A DNA stretch of 57,722 nucleotides from Vibrio nigripulchritudo ATCC 27043. Lineage in GTDB: Bacteria; Pseudomonadota; Gammaproteobacteria; Enterobacterales; Vibrionaceae. Below the pieces are notes generated by a model that was not told the DNA's origin, ran no database searches, and saw nothing but the letters and a program-made list of their open reading frames with translations. Shown here piece by piece: positions 33,684-42,691 of this stretch. The stretch's first letter is position 1. The number at the start of each line of letters is the position of its first letter. The position numbers were made by a program, and so were the translations under genes. The stretch is from positions 1 to 57,722 of the forward strand of contig NZ_AFWJ01000135.1 in the NCBI RefSeq assembly GCF_000222685.1, in the 5' to 3' direction.

Positions 33684-35126
33684 ATGGAAAAAACTCGTGT
33701 GTTAGTGCTAGGTGCTTCTGGGTATGTCGGATCACAGCTTATTCCACAGCTTTTAGAGCAAGAATATGAAGTCATTGCGGTCGCGCGTCAGATCGACTAT
33801 CTGAGGCAGAGAGTCGCACCTCATCCCGACCTGACCATAGAATTTCTCGATCTATCGGATAAGCAAACGACGCTGAACGCCGTAAAAAATGTCGATATAG
33901 CGTTTTTCTTAGTACACGGAATGGCTCAAGGTTACGACTTCCTGGACTATGAACTGTCTCTGGCGATTAATTTTCGTGAAGCTTTGGATAACAGCGATAT
34001 AAAGCATGTGATTTACCTGAGTTCGCTGCAACCGCAAACAGGAGATTCCAGACATTTAAAAGCCAGAAGAGAAACAGGAGAAACGCTGAGGCTTTCGAAG
34101 GTTCCCGTAACAGAATTGCGAGCTGGCGTTATCATAGGTGCCGGAAGCGCAGCTTTCGAAATAATGCGTGATTTCATCTACAACTTACCCGTCATTATTG
34201 CCCCTAAGTGGATAGACTCCAAAGCAAACCCTATCGCTCTGGAGAACTTAAATCACTACTTACTGGAACTCGCAAAGACCTCTCCTACGCAGCATCAAAT
34301 GTACGAAGCTGGCGGTCCTGATATCGTCAGTTACCGCCAGCAATTCGAAATCATCAGCGCAATTACCGGGGAAAAGCGCCAGATCTACTCTACTGCTCTG
34401 CTCACACCTGCCATTGCCGGATATTGGCTAGGGTTAGTCACTTCAGTGCCTTCCAGCGTTGGTCGGGCGTTATTGGCAGGGCTCACCCACGATTTTATTG
34501 CTGACAATCACGAGATACGAAGCCAGATCCCTCAGTCGTTAATTTCTTTTGAAGATGCAGTAGCAAATGCCATCGCCAGCGAAGGGAAATACTTACGAAG
34601 TAATGTCTGGGGTTTTGACCCCGCCGCCCTAAAGCGGTGGCAGCCCGGTTTTGGTTACTACCCTAAGCAGACAGGCGCTAAAATCCGATCAAATGCTCAG
34701 GCAAATGAAATATGGACATATGTAAAACAAATTGGAAGTGCTGAGCATGGCTATTTTTTCGCAACAGGTTTGTGGCGATTAAGAGAGTGGCTGGATGTAC
34801 TTTTTGGCGGCGGTCTGCCAGTCAGACAACATCCAAGTGACGGCACATTGAAGGAAGGCGATTTCATTGATTCCTGGAAAGTTATTAAGCATCGGGAAAA
34901 TGAATTTGTTTCTCTACTGTTTGGAATGAAAGGTCCCGGGCTTGGGCGATTGGAATTCACTTTGAGAGATCATGGAGAGCACAGAGAACTTGAAGTAAAA
35001 GCCTGGTGGCATCCAAAAGGCTTCTTGGGATTACTCTACTGGTTTGCCATGATGCCCGCCCATCTTTTTGTATTCAAAGGGATGGTGAAAGCCATTGCAA
35101 AACTGGCTGAAAAGAACTCAAACTAA
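33684..35126 (+). CDS. NAD(P)-binding epimerase-like protein with C-terminal DUF2867 domain
   Basis: A 480-residue protein when started at the ATG at 33684 (in-frame ATGs at 33675 and 33621 are possible; none has a strong ribosome site). The N-terminus is a Rossmann fold (VLVLGASGYVGSQLIPQLLEQ) of the NmrA/extended SDR type, about 1-290. The C-terminal part (about 320-478) matches DUF2867 (RLREWLDVLFGGGLPVR and WHPKGFLGLLYWFAMMPAHLFVFKGM). It may be anchored to the membrane by that last segment. The role is unknown, possibly quinone- or lipid-linked. A terminator follows at once. Confidence 0.85.
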   Translation: MEKTRVLVLGASGYVGSQLIPQLLEQEYEVIAVARQIDYLRQRVAPHPDLTIEFLDLSDKQTTLNAVKNVDIAFFLVHGMAQGYDFLDYELSLAINFREALDNSDIKHVIYLSSLQPQTGDSRHLKARRETGETLRLSKVPVTELRAGVIIGAGSAAFEIMRDFIYNLPVIIAPKWIDSKANPIALENLNHYLLELAKTSPTQHQMYEAGGPDIVSYRQQFEIISAITGEKRQIYSTALLTPAIAGYWLGLVTSVPSSVGRALLAGLTHDFIADNHEIRSQIPQSLISFEDAVANAIASEGKYLRSNVWGFDPAALKRWQPGFGYYPKQTGAKIRSNAQANEIWTYVKQIGSAEHGYFFATGLWRLREWLDVLFGGGLPVRQHPSDGTLKEGDFIDSWKVIKHRENEFVSLLFGMKGPGLGRLEFTLRDHGEHRELEVKAWWHPKGFLGLLYWFAMMPAHLFVFKGMVKAIAKLAEKNSN

Positions 35127-35149
35127 AAGAGAGCCGCTTGGCTCTCTTT
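35126..35149 (+). terminator. Intrinsic terminator after the DUF2867 gene
   Basis: Stem AAAGAGAGCC/GGCTCTCTTT with a 4-base loop, overlapping the last base of the stop codon. The T-rich tail is short (TTTCCAGTTTT). Confidence 0.7.
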
Positions 35150-35164
35150 CCAGTTTTGATAGAT

Positions 35165-35824
35165 TTAACTATCCACCGCATAACCAATTGGTATTTCCGC
35201 CAGCTGCGGTCCGTGGTTATTTGGGAAAATCAGGTACTCACCGTGGTATTTCACTTTGGATTTGTAATCCGTCACCTTGTGGACCAAAAAACCTTTCTCT
35301 GTCGCCAGCTTAACAAACTCGGCGTGATTTCCACGAACATACCAGCTCATAGGCTTGACGAGGTTTTCTCCATCAAAGCAGTCATCACATTGATACGAAC
35401 AAAGCAGGAATGAACTGTCACCTTCGGTAAACACCTGAATCTTTTCGCGTGCATCGTATTCTGTGCACACCGCCCAGCCTTTTTCTTCCATAAAATCGAT
35501 GAATGCTTCGATTTCACTATCTAGAATGGCTTTTGGCTCTTGGTCAACAGGTGCGAGTTCACTGTAAAGCGTCGATATCTGACGAAACAAAGTAGGCAGA
35601 TCTAATTGAGTCCCTTTGCTTCTTCCCGATTTTTGCCACTTTATAAGATCACCACTCGCCAAGCGGTGAAATCTTTGCCCTTTGATGGATTTGGTTATCC
35701 AGCGCAATAAAAAGTTAGTGTTGCTGACAGGCGCATTGGTTAATCGCCCATTTACATGCTCCTGACCCATTTCATCAAGTGCAGCATTTACCAGTTTTTG
35801 AATTTCAATATGATACGCAGACAT
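35165..35824 (-). CDS. DUF2913 family protein
   Basis: A 219-residue cytoplasmic protein starting at the ATG at 35824, which overlaps the stop of the exporter gene (TAATG). Features of DUF2913 are visible: NTNFLLRWITKSIKGQRFHRLASGDLIKWQKSGRSKG near residues 33-70 and the cysteine-containing LLCSYQCDDCFDGENLVKPMSWYVRG near 137-162. The family is restricted mainly to Vibrionales and has no known function. The translational coupling with a Bcr-type exporter is worth noting but does not identify a role. Confidence 0.82.
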   Translation of the reverse strand: MSAYHIEIQKLVNAALDEMGQEHVNGRLTNAPVSNTNFLLRWITKSIKGQRFHRLASGDLIKWQKSGRSKGTQLDLPTLFRQISTLYSELAPVDQEPKAILDSEIEAFIDFMEEKGWAVCTEYDAREKIQVFTEGDSSFLLCSYQCDDCFDGENLVKPMSWYVRGNHAEFVKLATEKGFLVHKVTDYKSKVKYHGEYLIFPNNHGPQLAEIPIGYAVDS

Positions 35825-37014
35825 TACGCTTTTCTTCCTAACGTCCAATAGAACAGCGCGGATAATACCGCACACAAGAACATCATCATAATCATTGGGA
35901 TTTCACTGTCGGATGGCATCATTGCAACAGCAGCACCCATAATGGAAGCAATACCAAACCTTAGCGTACCTGCCAATGAAGAAGCAGTCCCAGCCATAGT
36001 GGGGTAACCACTGAGTAATAACGCCATGCTATTGCTACCAATGGTGGAAATGGTGCCAACAAACAGCATGACAAAAGGCACGATGCCCCAAAGCCCCAAA
36101 TCAAATAGCCAGCCGACAAACAAACCAATACCCGCTATAAGCTGAATGGCTAGCCCAAACTTAAGCATCCAGTGAGAGCCCATTTTCCTGACAATCCGAC
36201 CATTTAGTGCGGTCATAGCTATCATACAGATGATGTTCAGACCAAATAAGTAACCAAATTGATCAGGCGATACATGATAAAGGTCGATGTAAACGAAAGA
36301 GCCTGCTGTTAAAAAAACAAACATGCCAGAAAAAGAAAAAGCGCTAGAAAAATTAAGCCCAAGCGCAACCGGGTTCTTAAATAGCTTGGCGTAATTTCGC
36401 AGGCTCGTTCTGAAGTTCAAAGGTTGCCTGTTTTCAGGTGCCAGAGTCTCAGGGATTTTCCAAAGTACAGCCGCAATGACAATCGCCGAAAATATAGCCA
36501 GTGTCCAGAAAATGGAGCGCCAACCAAACCACACGGCTAAGTGCCCGCCAATCATTGGAGCAACCAGAGGAGCCAAGGTGACAACCAGGGTGATAAACGA
36601 CATGGTGCGCGCAAAATCTTCACGGTCAAACATGTCACGAACCACTGCCTGAATGACAACTGCGGCTCCCGCCCCTGCAAAACCTTGAGCTACCCGCACT
36701 GTCATTAGCGCATCAATTCCGTTGGTCGAAGCCGATACAATGGCAGCAAGACCAAACAGAGTCACACCAATTAATAAAACTGGTCTGCGACCATAACTGT
36801 CGGCTAATGGACCATGTAACAATTGACCTGAGGCAAAGCCAAGGGTATAGGCAGTTAAAGTCATTTGTACTTCGCCAGCAGTCACTCCTAGATCTTTTGC
36901 GATCGTAGGCATTGCTGGCAAATACATATCAATGGCTAGAGGTGTCAGTGCACCAATAGCGCCTAAAATAATAAACAGCAACAATCCGAGTTGCGGTGTC
37001 GTTTGAGACGGCAT
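35824..37014 (-). CDS. Bcr/CflA family multidrug exporter (MFS)
   Basis: A 396-residue 12-helix major facilitator. Motif A GPLADSYGRRPVLLIG is present around residue 68, motif C-like glycine-rich segments in helix 5, and FLTAGSFVYIDLYHVSPDQFGYLFGLN around 235-260 is typical of the Bcr/CflA group. These proteins export bicyclomycin, chloramphenicol, sulphonamides or cysteine. It is first in an operon with the DUF2913 gene. Confidence 0.92.
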   Translation of the reverse strand: MPSQTTPQLGLLLFIILGAIGALTPLAIDMYLPAMPTIAKDLGVTAGEVQMTLTAYTLGFASGQLLHGPLADSYGRRPVLLIGVTLFGLAAIVSASTNGIDALMTVRVAQGFAGAGAAVVIQAVVRDMFDREDFARTMSFITLVVTLAPLVAPMIGGHLAVWFGWRSIFWTLAIFSAIVIAAVLWKIPETLAPENRQPLNFRTSLRNYAKLFKNPVALGLNFSSAFSFSGMFVFLTAGSFVYIDLYHVSPDQFGYLFGLNIICMIAMTALNGRIVRKMGSHWMLKFGLAIQLIAGIGLFVGWLFDLGLWGIVPFVMLFVGTISTIGSNSMALLLSGYPTMAGTASSLAGTLRFGIASIMGAAVAMMPSDSEIPMIMMMFLCAVLSALFYWTLGRKA

Positions 37015-37117
37015 AACTCTCCTAATTAGAGAAAGTAGAATAGGCTAAAAACAGTTTTATCAGCCCAAAGCTGCACGCGTCAGTACTCAGAGGCAGCGAT
37101 GCATAAAGACTGCTTTT

Positions 37118-37810
37118 CTACCAAACGGAATCTATTTCTTCTTGAGTCAGATAGCGGTATTCACCGGGCTCCAGATCTTCATCCAGATAAATGTCACCGA
37201 TGCGCTCACGATGTAAGGCTTCCACTTTGTTTCCCAGTGCGGCAAACATACGTTTCACCTGATGGTATTTACCTTCATGAATGGTTAACAACACTTCATT
37301 GTCGTCAATAATCTCAAGGTGAGCAGGAAGTGTGGGTTCTTTTTCATTCCTCAGTTCAATACCCTGTTTGAACTGCTCAACATACTCCTGTTTAACTGGA
37401 TCAGCAAGCCAGACACGGTAGGTTTTCTCACACTTGTGTTTAGGAGATGTAATGCGATGAGACCACTTTCCATCGTCGGTTATCAAAACCAATCCTGTAG
37501 TGTCTACATCCAGGCGACCAGCGAAATGAAGGTTTTCCATTTTTACTTCGTCTAGCAGAACAAAGGCAGTGTGGTTAAAACCGTCCTCATGTGAGCAAAC
37601 AAAACCATCAGGCTTAAAAAGCATAATGTAGCGTGGACCTTGCATCGCAATGGGACGATCCTGCCATTCTACATCGCACTCTTTGGTCACTTTAAATGCA
37701 CCACTCTTTTGCATTACACCGTTAACGGTTACATCACCGCTTTTGATGATTTTGGTGGCTTCTTTACGTGTTGCTCCCAGAGCATCACAGAGAAATTTGT
37801 CTAAACGCAT
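37118..37810 (-). CDS. rsuA: 16S rRNA pseudouridine(516) synthase
   Basis: A 230-residue pseudouridine synthase started at the ATG at 37810 (MRLDKFLCDALGATRKEA), matching E. coli RsuA in length; the frame from 37855 adds 15 residues. The N-terminal S4 RNA-binding domain covers about residues 1-60. The catalytic block NLHFAGRLDVDTTGLVLITDDGKW contains the conserved Asp (about 103). It isomerises U516 of 16S rRNA. It is divergent from radD with a 70-base gap. Confidence 0.93.
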   Translation of the reverse strand: MRLDKFLCDALGATRKEATKIIKSGDVTVNGVMQKSGAFKVTKECDVEWQDRPIAMQGPRYIMLFKPDGFVCSHEDGFNHTAFVLLDEVKMENLHFAGRLDVDTTGLVLITDDGKWSHRITSPKHKCEKTYRVWLADPVKQEYVEQFKQGIELRNEKEPTLPAHLEIIDDNEVLLTIHEGKYHQVKRMFAALGNKVEALHRERIGDIYLDEDLEPGEYRYLTQEEIDSVW

Positions 37811-37881
37811 GGATACCTCAATTTTACTAAGTCGGGTATTATACCCAGCAAACAAAAATAAGTGACGATTTTCATTATTAC

Positions 37882-39618
37882 ATGTACACCCTTCGCCCCT
37901 ATCAAGCAGATTCCGTAAAAGCGGTCGTTCATTACTTTCGCAAAAACAGCTCCCCAGCCGTTATCGTGCTGCCCACAGGTGCTGGTAAAAGTTTGGTTAT
38001 CGCCGAACTCGCCAGGCTTGCGAAGGGGCGAGTACTGGTACTTGCGCATGTAAAAGAGCTGGTAGAGCAAAACCACGCCAAATATGAAGGATACGGTTTG
38101 CAAGGCTCGGTTTACTCGGCGGGTCTAGGGCGAAAAGAAACTGACCAACAGGTGGTGTTTGCTTCTGTTCAGTCCGTCGTTCGTAATCTGGATGCTTTTG
38201 CCAATCAGTTTTCTCTTCTTGTGATTGACGAATGCCACCGCGTACCAGATAACACAAACAGCAGTTACCGCAAAGTGATCAGCCATGTTCAGTCCATCAA
38301 TCCGGGGATCAAGGTACTTGGGCTTACCGCAACACCATATCGCTTGGGTATGGGCTGGATTTACCAATACCACACTCGCGGCTTAGTCCGAAGTGAGGAG
38401 CCCCGATTTTTCCGTGACTGTATATTCGAACTCCCTATTCGTTACTTGTTAGATGAAGGCTTTCTCACCCCAGCCAAAATGGTTGATGCTCCGGTTCTAA
38501 GCTACGACTTCTCGCAGTTAAAACCTGCATCCACCGGGCGCTACAAAGAGTCCGAAATGGACATGGTGATTGAGCAATCCAAACGAGCCACTCCTCAAAT
38601 TGTTCAGCAAATCATTCATCACGCCGAGCAGCGACATGGAGTGATGATATTTGCCGCTACCGTTCGGCACGCTCAGGAGATTTTAAGCTTACTCCCAGAA
38701 GACCAGTCTTCGATTGTGATTGGCGATACTGAAACCAAAGAGCGCGACAGCATCATTCAGGCATTTAAAAATCGTGACATCAAGTTTCTGGTTAATGTAT
38801 CAGTTCTGACGACGGGTTTTGATGCACCTCACGTCGATTTAATTGCAATTTTGCGCCCAACTGAATCCGTCAGCCTTTATCAGCAAATTGTCGGTCGAGG
38901 GCTTCGCCTATCCGAGGGCAAGACTGAGTGTCTGGTATTGGATTACGCAGGGAACAGTTACGATCTCTATCAGCCAGAAATTGGTAACCCTAAACCAGAT
39001 TCAGAAAGTGAGATTATCACTATTCCCTGCCCTTCATGCGGCTTCAATAATAGCTTTTGGGGCAAACTCGACTCTGCAGGTTTCCTTATTGAACATTACG
39101 GCAGAAAGTGTCAGGGCTACTTTGAGGAAGAAGACGGAACTCGCGAACATTGCGATTACCGTTTTCGCGCAAAATACTGCCCTGAATGCGGTGCAGACAA
39201 TGACATTGCAGCACGCATTTGCCATGAGTGCGACGCCACACTCGTTGATCCAGATAAAAAGCTAAAAGAGGCGCTGAACCTTAAAGATGCTTTAGTCTTC
39301 GAATGCACGGATATGCAGTTATCTGTGCACAAGGATGACAAAGGCAAGTCACAACTAAAGGTAACCTATTTCGGCGACAACAATGCGCAAGTTCATCAGT
39401 TTTGGTCATTAACAACGAAAAAGCAGAAAGAAACGTTCCACAAAGCCTTTGTCCGACCGCACCTTGCCGATAAGCATCGCCCGTTCGAAGAAAGCTCTCC
39501 CACAAAGGTGGTCAACCACCAGCATCGATTTCGCCTTCCTCAGTTTGTGATTGCTCGTAAATCTGGGCGATTCTGGAAAATGCGAGATAAGATCTTTGCC
39601 GACGAGCTGACTCAATAA
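37882..39618 (+). CDS. radD: RadD/YejH superfamily 2 helicase, DNA repair
   Basis: A 578-residue helicase. Motif I is PTGAGKS (31-37), motif II is DECH (about 116-119), motif III LTATP, and motif VI QIVGRGLRLSEGKTECLVLDYAGN. A C-terminal zinc-ribbon region (about 372-460) has several CxxC pairs, among them CPSCGF, CPECGAD and CHECDAT, as in E. coli RadD. RadD takes part in DNA crossover and template-switch repair together with RecA and SSB. Length agrees with E. coli (586). The rsuA-radD divergent arrangement also occurs in E. coli (yejH and rsuA). Confidence 0.95.
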   Translation: MYTLRPYQADSVKAVVHYFRKNSSPAVIVLPTGAGKSLVIAELARLAKGRVLVLAHVKELVEQNHAKYEGYGLQGSVYSAGLGRKETDQQVVFASVQSVVRNLDAFANQFSLLVIDECHRVPDNTNSSYRKVISHVQSINPGIKVLGLTATPYRLGMGWIYQYHTRGLVRSEEPRFFRDCIFELPIRYLLDEGFLTPAKMVDAPVLSYDFSQLKPASTGRYKESEMDMVIEQSKRATPQIVQQIIHHAEQRHGVMIFAATVRHAQEILSLLPEDQSSIVIGDTETKERDSIIQAFKNRDIKFLVNVSVLTTGFDAPHVDLIAILRPTESVSLYQQIVGRGLRLSEGKTECLVLDYAGNSYDLYQPEIGNPKPDSESEIITIPCPSCGFNNSFWGKLDSAGFLIEHYGRKCQGYFEEEDGTREHCDYRFRAKYCPECGADNDIAARICHECDATLVDPDKKLKEALNLKDALVFECTDMQLSVHKDDKGKSQLKVTYFGDNNAQVHQFWSLTTKKQKETFHKAFVRPHLADKHRPFEESSPTKVVNHQHRFRLPQFVIARKSGRFWKMRDKIFADELTQ

Positions 39619-39643
39619 TCGTTAACTCTTTTCAAACGAGCAC

Positions 39644-40015
39644 TTACCGCTCACCGAGTACTTCAAACTCATCGTAAACTAGGCGAGCGTTGCCATCGCT
39701 TTGGATTTTCCAATGCTCGCGATGAACCAGCCCATATGCCTTGTTCATCTGCCATTTGGAAGTCAGAATGTAACCATCCTCTCCCTCCGATTGCCACCTT
39801 ACGTCTGAATACTCTACCTTAGAGAACCCTTGTTGAATCAGGTTCGTCCAAAACGCTTCTATCTCTTGGATTCCTTTGAAAGTACCAAATGGTTTTGCAA
39901 CCATCTCTGTTCCCTCTGCATACTGAGCAGCACAACCTTTCGCATTGCCATCATTAAACGCCTGCTGCCAGGCCGCTATACCTGCTTTACACGCTTCAAG
40001 TACATTTTGAGACAT
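39644..40015 (-). CDS. SnoaL/NTF2-like protein
   Basis: A 123-residue protein when started at the ATG at 40015 (MSQNVLEACKAGIAAWQQAFNDGNAKGCAAQYAEGTEMVAKPFG); the longer frame lacks family sequence. It has the cystatin-like cone fold pattern of NTF2/SnoaL proteins. The HREHWKIQSDGNARLVYDEFEVL block is the last strand. Members are isomerases, cyclases or binding proteins. It is divergent from a LysR regulator 109 bases away, which probably controls it. Confidence 0.85.
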   Translation of the reverse strand: MSQNVLEACKAGIAAWQQAFNDGNAKGCAAQYAEGTEMVAKPFGTFKGIQEIEAFWTNLIQQGFSKVEYSDVRWQSEGEDGYILTSKWQMNKAYGLVHREHWKIQSDGNARLVYDEFEVLGER

Positions 40016-40123
40016 ATTTCTATTCCATTTATTCGAATGAGTGAATAACAAGAAATTTACCGATATGATTAACAAAGAAAAACAAACTATTAATAAATCA
40101 CTGTTTAATTAAATGGAACAATT

Positions 40124-40984
40124 ATGGATAGATTTCGTCAAATGACCCTTTTCAAGACTATCGTCGAATCCGGATCAATAACCAAAGCTGCAGAAAGGCT
40201 TGATCTATCTAAATCTGTTCTGAGCCAGCACCTCAAACAACTTGAGTCCGAACTCAAAACAATTTTATTGAAGCGAACTACTAGGAAACAATCACTCACT
40301 CAGGCGGGAGAAAGTTTCTATCAGCACTGTTGCCAGATGGATACCATCGCCAACCTAGCTTGGGAAGAAGTACATAAGCAGCAAACCGAACCGAGTGGGA
40401 AAATAACGATTACCGCACCTCATGCCTTAATGGATAGCATTGTGATACCTGCACTCTCAAACGCGTTCAGTGGCTATCCCGCAGTATCGCTCAACTTGAT
40501 AGGTAGCGATGAACAACTCGATTTAATGACCCACAACATCGATTTGGCAATACGTGTTGGGCAGTCTCGGGACAGTAGTTATCGACAAAAAAAGATTGGG
40601 GAAATTCGTGACGTGCTTTGCAAGGGATTGGTCAAAAACGTTTCGCTAAAAAATGCCCCTTATGTGGCGAATCACTGGCAGGGTAAGAACATATCACACA
40701 TACTAACCAGTGACTCTGATGGTGAAAAAATCAAATTGGCATTCATCGCATCACATCATACAAATAACCTACATCAGACAGCTTCTTTAATTGCAAGTGG
40801 AATGGGAGTTGGTCTGGTTCCAGACGTAATAATGAAAAGCCGCACAGATTTAATTCCGGTCATGGAAGGCTATACATTGAAATCCAGTCCGGTGTTCGCA
40901 TTACATCCTTTTCAAACCTCTGTACCTTTATCTGTATCCATGGCAATTGATGTTGTTACCGCACAGCTGAACCACACCCATTGA
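40124..40984 (+). CDS. LysR-family transcriptional regulator
   Basis: A 286-residue regulator. The winged-helix covers residues 1-60 (FKTIVESGSITKAAERLDLSKSVLSQHLKQLESELKTILLKRTTRK), followed by an inducer-binding domain from about 90 (GKITITAPHALMDSIVIPALSNAF) of the CrgA/DmlR subgroup. It is divergent from the SnoaL-like gene, its likely target. The inducer is unknown. Length is slightly short at the C-terminus but within the family range. Confidence 0.9.
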   Translation: MDRFRQMTLFKTIVESGSITKAAERLDLSKSVLSQHLKQLESELKTILLKRTTRKQSLTQAGESFYQHCCQMDTIANLAWEEVHKQQTEPSGKITITAPHALMDSIVIPALSNAFSGYPAVSLNLIGSDEQLDLMTHNIDLAIRVGQSRDSSYRQKKIGEIRDVLCKGLVKNVSLKNAPYVANHWQGKNISHILTSDSDGEKIKLAFIASHHTNNLHQTASLIASGMGVGLVPDVIMKSRTDLIPVMEGYTLKSSPVFALHPFQTSVPLSVSMAIDVVTAQLNHTH

Positions 40985-41266
40985 TGCAAACCCATTGCTA
41001 CACTCAAGCATAATTTTGTAATAAACAGTTAATTTTATAAACAATTGAGCTAATCCGTAAGGACGGATTCATATTGCGTATGTAGAATGTGCGCCTTTCT
41101 TCTAACCAGTTTCAGCATTCTGAATTGATTGCCTTTCTTGTTTAACTGGTTTGATTGAACGGCAACGAAATACTATGCAAACTTACCGCAGGTTCGCTTT
41201 TTCATAGGCGTCCTGCGATTATGATTGAAGTATCTTTTTTGCCCGCATAACTTGCGGGCTTTTTTT
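40985..41266 (+). ncRNA. Intergenic region ending in a strong terminator; candidate small RNA or long 3' UTR
   Basis: A perfect intrinsic terminator (stem GCCCGCA/TGCGGGC, 41241-41259, with T7 to 41266) lies 257 bases after the LysR stop. Between them are a hairpin AATCCG/CGGATT whose loop holds AAGGA (41052-41069), a second dyad CGCAGG/CCTGCG, and a 10-codon frame MQTYRRFAFS. It may be a leader with attenuation, a small RNA, or the 3' end of the LysR mRNA. Confidence 0.35.
41241..41266 (+). terminator. Intrinsic terminator upstream of a small membrane-protein gene
   Basis: A 7-bp perfect stem, a 5-base loop and a run of seven T residues: a textbook rho-independent terminator on the plus strand. 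Confidence 0.85.
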
Positions 41267-41267
41267 A

Positions 41268-41468
41268 TTGATGATGGTTTCTAACCTAGAGGATACCTTG
41301 AGCACATTCTTCCAGCTATTCAGAAAACTCTCGAGTATCGCTGCTATTGCAATAGCATTTGCCTATGTTTACGGAAAAATACCTGAGGAGCAGGAAATGC
41401 TCGCCTTGAATGCTTTTATCGTACTGGCTGTGATTGCTTATAAACGCAAACGCGTTGTTTCTTCATAA
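41268..41468 (+). CDS. Hypothetical small membrane protein
   Basis: A frame of up to 66 codons that encodes two short hydrophobic segments (SSIAAIAIAFAYVYG and MLALNAFIVLAVIAY) and a basic tail KRKRVV. The ATG at 41268 directly follows a terminator T-run and has no ribosome site. A TTG at 41295 is preceded by AGAGGA and may be the true start, giving 57 residues. No family recognised. A hairpin AGCAGTAG/CTACTGCT follows (41475-41501). Confidence 0.45.
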   Translation: MMMVSNLEDTLSTFFQLFRKLSSIAAIAIAFAYVYGKIPEEQEMLALNAFIVLAVIAYKRKRVVSS

Positions 41469-41623
41469 TAACCTAGCAGTAGTGACTTTTTTGCTACTGC
41501 TTCCCACTTTTCCTCAATTCCCCTGCTGAAATTCGCATTTCAGAGACCTTAAGAACAAGTTCACTTTCCATTCATTTTGACATGTTTATACTCGATGGAA
41601 GTTAATGCTTTTAAGGTAAGTCT

Positions 41624-42022
41624 ATGTTTCGACATCCTATCGCTGTCTTTACCGCAACCTTTCTCGCTGCTGGGATAGGTTATGTGTATGCTTTTCAAGA
41701 TGTCTCTCCTCAATCTGTCGTGATTGATGTGCCCCACAAGGGAACTCGTATCGAAATCGATGAAGATCAGGACGATGTCTATGAGGCCGTTCAGGAAGGA
41801 CGAATTCAGCCTTTTTCTGCACTCTACAAAGCAGTAGCAGAGCAGCTTAATGGTCGCGTAATTCGCGTAGAACTTGATGAAGATGACGACCAATGGATTT
41901 ATGAGCTAAGGTTGGTTCATGACGAAAATGTCATCAAAGTAGAATACGATGCGAGCACGCTTGAATTGATGCAAATTAAAGGCAGAAACCTAAATCAAGT
42001 TATTAAGAAACACGCACAATAA
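41624..42022 (+). CDS. PepSY-domain membrane-anchored protein
   Basis: A 132-residue protein with an N-terminal signal or anchor (about 1-22) and one PepSY domain near the C-terminus (IYELRLVHDENVIKVEYDASTLELMQIKGR). The YEAVQEGRIQPFSALYKAVAEQLNGRVIRVELDEDDDQWIYEL pattern is the usual one for PepSY proteins placed before two-component systems. It is first in an operon with a response regulator (9-base gap) and histidine kinase, and is presumably periplasmic, where it may modulate the kinase. That function is inference. Confidence 0.87.
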   Translation: MFRHPIAVFTATFLAAGIGYVYAFQDVSPQSVVIDVPHKGTRIEIDEDQDDVYEAVQEGRIQPFSALYKAVAEQLNGRVIRVELDEDDDQWIYELRLVHDENVIKVEYDASTLELMQIKGRNLNQVIKKHAQ

Positions 42023-42031
42023 GAAGAACAC

Positions 42032-42691
42032 ATGAAAGTATTAGTTGTGGAAGATGAGCCTCGCCTGGGCGAGCAAATCATTGAAACTTTAGAACAGGCT
42101 GGATGGGTTCCTGAACTTTCGGTAGAAGGCATTGATGCTCTTTATCGCGCCACTTCTGAAGAATGGGACATGATCGTTCTGGATCTTGGCTTACCCAAAA
42201 TTGACGGTTTGACAGTGTTAAAAGGCATTCGCGACGAGAACATTAATACTCCCGTGATTATTCTGAGTGCCCGAGATACTCTGTCTCAACGTGTAGAAGG
42301 GTTAAACGCCGGAGCAGACGACTATCTCACGAAACCATTCGAGATGGTTGAGCTCATTGCCCGAATTCGTGCTCAATTGCGTCGAGCCTCCGGCAATGCC
42401 TCTCCTGTTATGCAGGTCGGCGACCTTAGCTTAGATACGAGAACATCGAAGGTCTTGTGGCAAGGGCAAGTCGTCAGCCTGACTGCTCTTGAATACAAAG
42501 TCGTCGCGTATTTCATGCACAATGCCGACAAGGTCATCTCGCGTACTGAGCTCGTTGAGCATATCTACAAACAAGATTTTGATCGAGATTCAAACACCAT
42601 CGAAGTCTTTATCGGACGTATTCGCAAAAAAATCGCTCCTGACGTCATCAAGACTGTTCGAGGTCTTGGATATCAACTGAATGCTAATTAA
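42032..42691 (+). CDS. OmpR/PhoB-family response regulator, CarR/VprA-like
   Basis: A 219-residue regulator. The receiver domain has the acidic pair (VVEDEPR, residues 7-8), the phosphorylation site Asp51 in VLDLGLPKIDG, and Lys in TKPFEM. A winged-helix effector domain follows (about 125-217, DRDSNTIEVFIGRIRKKI). The PepSY gene upstream and kinase downstream fit the Vibrio CarRS/VprAB system, which responds to calcium and cationic peptides and controls lipid A modification; this equivalence is inferred from arrangement and similarity, not proven. It overlaps the kinase gene by 11 bases. Confidence 0.9.
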   Translation: MKVLVVEDEPRLGEQIIETLEQAGWVPELSVEGIDALYRATSEEWDMIVLDLGLPKIDGLTVLKGIRDENINTPVIILSARDTLSQRVEGLNAGADDYLTKPFEMVELIARIRAQLRRASGNASPVMQVGDLSLDTRTSKVLWQGQVVSLTALEYKVVAYFMHNADKVISRTELVEHIYKQDFDRDSNTIEVFIGRIRKKIAPDVIKTVRGLGYQLNAN

